Assembly: GCF_009711185.1 (NCBI RefSeq)
Contig: NZ_WMIF01000012.1
Coordinates: 42,677-106,676, forward strand
From: Paracoccus limosus
GTDB taxonomy: Bacteria > Pseudomonadota > Alphaproteobacteria > Rhodobacterales > Rhodobacteraceae
Length of the DNA: 64,000 nt
Reading direction: 5' to 3'
Of this stretch, positions 61,584 through 64,000 are shown piece after piece. The position numbers and the translations under genes are program-made. Position 1 is the stretch's first letter, and each line of letters opens with the position of its first letter. The notes below the pieces were generated by a model. It was not told the DNA's origin. It was given only the letters and a program-made list of their open reading frames with translations, and ran no database searches.

Positions 61584-62338
61584 TGCTGCGGCGAGCCAGC
61601 AAAGACGTTCAGATCGACGTTGCCCTGAACGCCCGGCACGAGGCCGGTGCCGGTATATTGCCAGAAGCTGTAGGGCTGGCCCGGATAGGTGATGCGCGGA
61701 TGGCCGGCGACCGAACGCAGCCAGAACTCTTCGGGCCAGCTGGCCAGATTGTTGTCGCGGTAGAAATCGACGGTCGTGTAGATGATCGGACGCTGGCCAT
61801 AATATTGGTGCAGGATGTCCTTGAAGATCTTGGCCTGTGCCAGAACCTCATCCGCCGGCGGCCGGCGCGGGCAGGTCTTGGACGGCGTCCATTCCAGATC
61901 GATCACCGGCGGCATGGCACCGCGTTCGCGCGGCACATGCGAGATGAACCACGACGCCTGCTCGGCCCCCGAGCGGCAGAAGTAGAAGAAGTGATAGGCG
62001 CCGCGCGGGATGCGGGCCATGCCGGCCTGCTGCCAATAGGTCATGAAGTTCGGGTCGGCGTGGTCGCCGCCCTCGGTCGCCTTGATAAAGGCGAAGCTGA
62101 CGCCCGAACGGCGCACCGTGCTCCAGTCGATATTGCCCTGATAGCGCGAGATGTCGATGCCATGCACCGGATGGTCATAGGGATGGCCGCCGATCCATGC
62201 ATGCGGTCTGCTGTCGCCGAATTGCGGGCCAGTCCCCTGCCCGGCCATCACCGCGCGCCCGCCGCCCTGCCGGCCGCCGCCGCAGGCCGCCAGCGCGGCG
62301 ACCAGCAATATCATCAACAATCTGCCAAGAAGTCTCAT
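61550..62338 (-). CDS. GH25 lysozyme lipoprotein
   Basis: A 262-aa protein with a lipoprotein signal (LLMILLVAALAAC, lipobox LAAC) and a glycoside hydrolase family 25 domain: VHGIDISRYQGNIDWSTV, FAFIKATEGG, MPPVIDLEWT and the ending SFWQYTGTG. The catalytic D and E of GH25 are in DISRYQG and DLEW. It should cut peptidoglycan from the periplasmic side of a membrane anchor. It overlaps the next gene (CPBP), suggesting one transcript. Confidence 0.88.
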   Translation of the reverse strand: MRLLGRLLMILLVAALAACGGGRQGGGRAVMAGQGTGPQFGDSRPHAWIGGHPYDHPVHGIDISRYQGNIDWSTVRRSGVSFAFIKATEGGDHADPNFMTYWQQAGMARIPRGAYHFFYFCRSGAEQASWFISHVPRERGAMPPVIDLEWTPSKTCPRRPPADEVLAQAKIFKDILHQYYGQRPIIYTTVDFYRDNNLASWPEEFWLRSVAGHPRITYPGQPYSFWQYTGTGLVPGVQGNVDLNVFAGSPQQWRMWLNRRLQ

Positions 62339-62542
62339 CTGTGCTCTCTGCCCCGTTACGCCTGTGCTTGCGGCGCTTTGCCCCCTTATCGCAAAGAGAG
62401 GCGCCTGTGTCACGCGGGGGCGACGGCCTTGGCCCGGTAATTATGCCGCGGCCGGCGCAGGTGGGGCGGTGATCGGAATGGATCTGACCCCGCCCTGGCG
62501 GCGGTGATAGTCCTAGATCAATTGATTCTTTGGGGAAACGCC

Positions 62543-63334
62543 ATGCGCAGCCGCCTGCCCGAAATCGGAACGCTCTGGATCGGGCGCGAGCTGCCGCAGA
62601 TCGAATGGCTGTGCATTTCGTCGATGGTGGCGCAGGGCCATGCGGTCACGCTCTATTCCTATGACCCGCTTGCGGTGCCGCAGGGCGTCACTCTGGCCGA
62701 TGCCGCGACGATCATCCCGCGCGACAAGGTGTTCACCTACAAAAACACCGGCAGCTACGCGACCTTTGCCGACTGGTTCCGCCTGCCGATGATCGCCCGC
62801 ACCGGCAAGATCTGGCTGGATTCCGATGCGGCGCTGCTGCGTCCCTTTGTGCCCAAGGACGATTATTTCTTTGTCGGCGGCAAACACCCCTCGTTCGGGC
62901 GTTCGGTCAACAATTATGTTCTGGTGGCCCCACCCGACAGCCCCTTCATCACCAAGGCGATCGACCATTTCGACCATCCCGCCCGGTTCCTGAAATACAT
63001 GGCATGGCACCGCTCGGCCCGATTGGCGCTGAACCGCGCCCTGACCGGATCCTGGGATCTGGGGCAATTCCGCTGGGGCGTGTTCGGCATGGGTTTCTTG
63101 ACCGATCTGGTGCGCAAATACGGGCTGCAGGCGCAGGTGCATGTCGACGATCCGGCGGTGGTCGAGGGCGTCGAGAAGATTTTCCGCCCGATTCCTGCCG
63201 AAGCGCTGGATGCGGTGACCATTGCGCATTTCTTTTCCTCGGGCATCAAGCGCGCCGATCTGGCCCGGCAAACGCCCCAACCCGACTCGATCTTCGAGCG
63301 CCTGTGCAACCTTTTTGGTCGGCCCGGAGCATAG
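62543..63334 (+). CDS. Glycosyltransferase-like DXD protein
   Basis: A 263-aa protein resembling GT32-type capsular or LPS sugar transferases: LWIGRELPQIEWLCISSMVA, VTLYSYDP and the DXD motif D93-S-D95 in IWLDSDAALLRPF. No signal peptide or membrane span. TGGGGAAA precedes the ATG. It is the second DSD protein in the window and the last host gene before the mobile DNA at the right end. Confidence 0.7.
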   Translation: MRSRLPEIGTLWIGRELPQIEWLCISSMVAQGHAVTLYSYDPLAVPQGVTLADAATIIPRDKVFTYKNTGSYATFADWFRLPMIARTGKIWLDSDAALLRPFVPKDDYFFVGGKHPSFGRSVNNYVLVAPPDSPFITKAIDHFDHPARFLKYMAWHRSARLALNRALTGSWDLGQFRWGVFGMGFLTDLVRKYGLQAQVHVDDPAVVEGVEKIFRPIPAEALDAVTIAHFFSSGIKRADLARQTPQPDSIFERLCNLFGRPGA

Positions 63335-63574
63335 GAGTAAGGACCCGATTGCGGTGCCCAGGATCACCCTGCTGGCAGAACCCGACAGTCGCGAGTACCG
63401 GCTGACAAGATGGAAGGCCGTATGGCTGCTGAGCGCCGTTCGAGCCCTAAGGCGCAGCGACAGGCATCCGCCACCAAGCGGTTGCCGTGGAAGCCATGAA
63501 ACCAGAGGCCGCGATGCTCGATTCCGCACCGAAAGCGAACCGCGCAGTACCTTGCTACATACAAGACATTGAAA
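63335..63574. other. Spacer between the glycosyltransferase-like gene and the tRNA fragment
   Basis: About 240 bases with no recognisable gene. A 28-codon frame (63410-63496, starting MEGRMAAERRSSPKAQRQAS) has no ribosome site and is not annotated. In the insertion model this is host sequence that lay downstream of the original tRNA gene. Confidence 0.4.
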
Positions 63575-63619
63575 AATGGCGCACCCAAGAGGATTCGAAC
63601 CTCTGACCTCTGCCTTCGG
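63575..63619 (-). repeat. 3' fragment of tRNA-Arg(CCG), probable attachment site of an integrative element
   Basis: On the minus strand, from the anticodon loop CTCCGAA (anticodon CCG at 63615-63617) through the T arm AGAGGTTCGAATCCTCT to the 3' end GCGCCA with encoded CCA. The 5' half of the tRNA is missing: the sequence before the loop does not pair with GGCAG. Such 45-base 3' duplications mark the far end of tRNA-targeting integrative elements. Confidence 0.85.
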
Positions 63620-63805
63620 AGCAATTTGGGCTGACTATCCGAATTGCACGCTAGGACACGCCATGGCACGATACACCACTGAAACTAATAGACAATTCAG
63701 TTTCTCACGCCGAAATTCATATCCGAAGCTTCGCTCTGACTTTCCTCCTGCTGCTTCCGTGGTGCTTCCGCGGAAACAGCAGGTTCACGAAGGAGGCATC
63801 GCATA

Positions 63806-63874
63806 ATGGCCAAGCTGACGAAGCGCGTCGTGGACGCGGCAGCAGTCCGTGAGAAGGACTATTTCATCTGGGAT
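63806..63874 (+). pseudogene. Tyrosine integrase, interrupted after 23 codons
   Basis: Starts behind AAGGAGG with MAKLTKRVVDAAAVREKDYF then IWD, the conserved beginning of DUF4102/P4-type tyrosine integrases that recombine at tRNA 3' ends. At 63874 the frame runs into an IS end and a stop follows 20 codons later, so the gene is broken here; the rest may lie beyond the element, outside the window. The 63650-63800 upstream stretch is AT-richer than the host and has TGCTTCCG direct repeats that could be integrase arm sites. Confidence 0.75.
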
Positions 63875-64000
63875 GTCAATCGGCATCCAAACGGCCCCCC
63901 CGATCGGCGCCCAAAAGTGACCCCTTTGGCGCGCGGTTGAGCAGGCCCGTGGCGGCGTAGCTTTCCAGCTGGCGCAGCCGACGCGGGCCTGCGTTTCGGA
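63874..64000 (-). mobile_element. IS21-like insertion sequence, left end only
   Basis: The terminal sequence begins TGTCAATCGGCATCCAAACG and contains a second related unit, GATCGGCGCCCAAAAGTGAC, at about 63901-63920. Repeated end motifs of this kind are typical of IS21-family elements. A reading frame enters from the right on the minus strand and ends just inside the terminus; I cannot name it from 35 codons. The rest lies outside the window. Confidence 0.6.

Noticed and set aside
63410..63496. 28-codon frame starting MEGRMAAERRSSPKAQRQAS
   Set aside because: No ribosome site, no promoter and no terminator; composition like random GC-rich sequence.

Overview
The window reads as a chromosomal segment of a high-GC alphaproteobacterium of the order Rhodobacterales, most like Paracoccus. 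This rests on gene content and protein style (ctrA next to a DUF1153/SciP gene, one fused FruB-HPr-EI phosphotransferase, class Ib nrdHIEF, DUF1467 and DUF4167 proteins, CcpA/LacI-type fru control, GTTC-N7-GTTC SOS-type site). It is an inference, since no 16S gene is present. Almost all of it is dense core chromosome. Only the last ~500 bases and a ~650-base scar near 56 kb are clearly mobile DNA.

Layout. 0-9 kb: 5' end of hisI (cut by the window edge), a NifU-like scaffold gene, an unlisted 35-codon membrane-peptide gene with its own promoter region and terminator, ligA-recG, and a dctB-dctD two-component system divergent from the C4-dicarboxylate carrier dctA, with twin operators between. 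10-17 kb: fructose PTS operon fruB-fruK-fruA with divergent repressor fruR. 17-21 kb: ctrA, sciP, mnmA and a glycosyltransferase-like gene, then a 590-base spacer with a strong orphan terminator (sRNA candidate). 21-27 kb: tatA-tatB-tatC-DUF815 ATPase, marC, an aspartic protease, holC, pepA. 27-36 kb: the envelope run lptF-lptG-lptD-surA-pdxA-rsmA. 35-41 kb: DUF4167 protein, prmC-prfA, YceI, then rpsF-rpsR-rplI behind a structured leader. 41-48 kb: type II NADH dehydrogenase, NrdR-boxed nrdHIEF, MOSC protein, pdxY. 48-55 kb: tex, DUF167, a class II deacetylase-nitroreductase-EI24 run, DUF1467, methylmalonyl-CoA epimerase, a response regulator, a GNAT protein. 55.5-56.2 kb: decayed IS3-family copy. 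56-63 kb: DUF1501/DUF1800 pair, aspS, CPBP protein, GH25 lysozyme lipoprotein, second glycosyltransferase-like gene. 63.5-64 kb: a 45-base 3' fragment of tRNA-Arg(CCG) acting as an attachment site, a tyrosine integrase start, and an IS21-like element that breaks it.

Functional links. The lpt genes, surA and rsmA form one tightly packed run with three ATGA-type overlaps (lptF/lptG/lptD and pdxA/rsmA), tying LPS export to outer-membrane protein folding. CtrA and its inhibitor SciP are adjacent, with a CtrA half-site upstream of ctrA. The Tat translocase genes sit in the same window as a DUF1501 protein that carries a twin-arginine signal.

Best candidates for something new: (1) the 35-aa single-span membrane peptide behind a GTTC-N7-GTTC site, which has the layout of an SOS-induced division inhibitor (SidA-like); (2) a modular intergenic repeat present six times, with two fixed ends and a variable hairpin in the middle, which in two places supplies the sequence immediately before a start codon; (3) a DctD that has lost its GAFTGA loop together with a dctA promoter that looks sigma-70-like; (4) an orphan terminator marking a likely sRNA; (5) two mutually exclusive helices in the rpsF leader.
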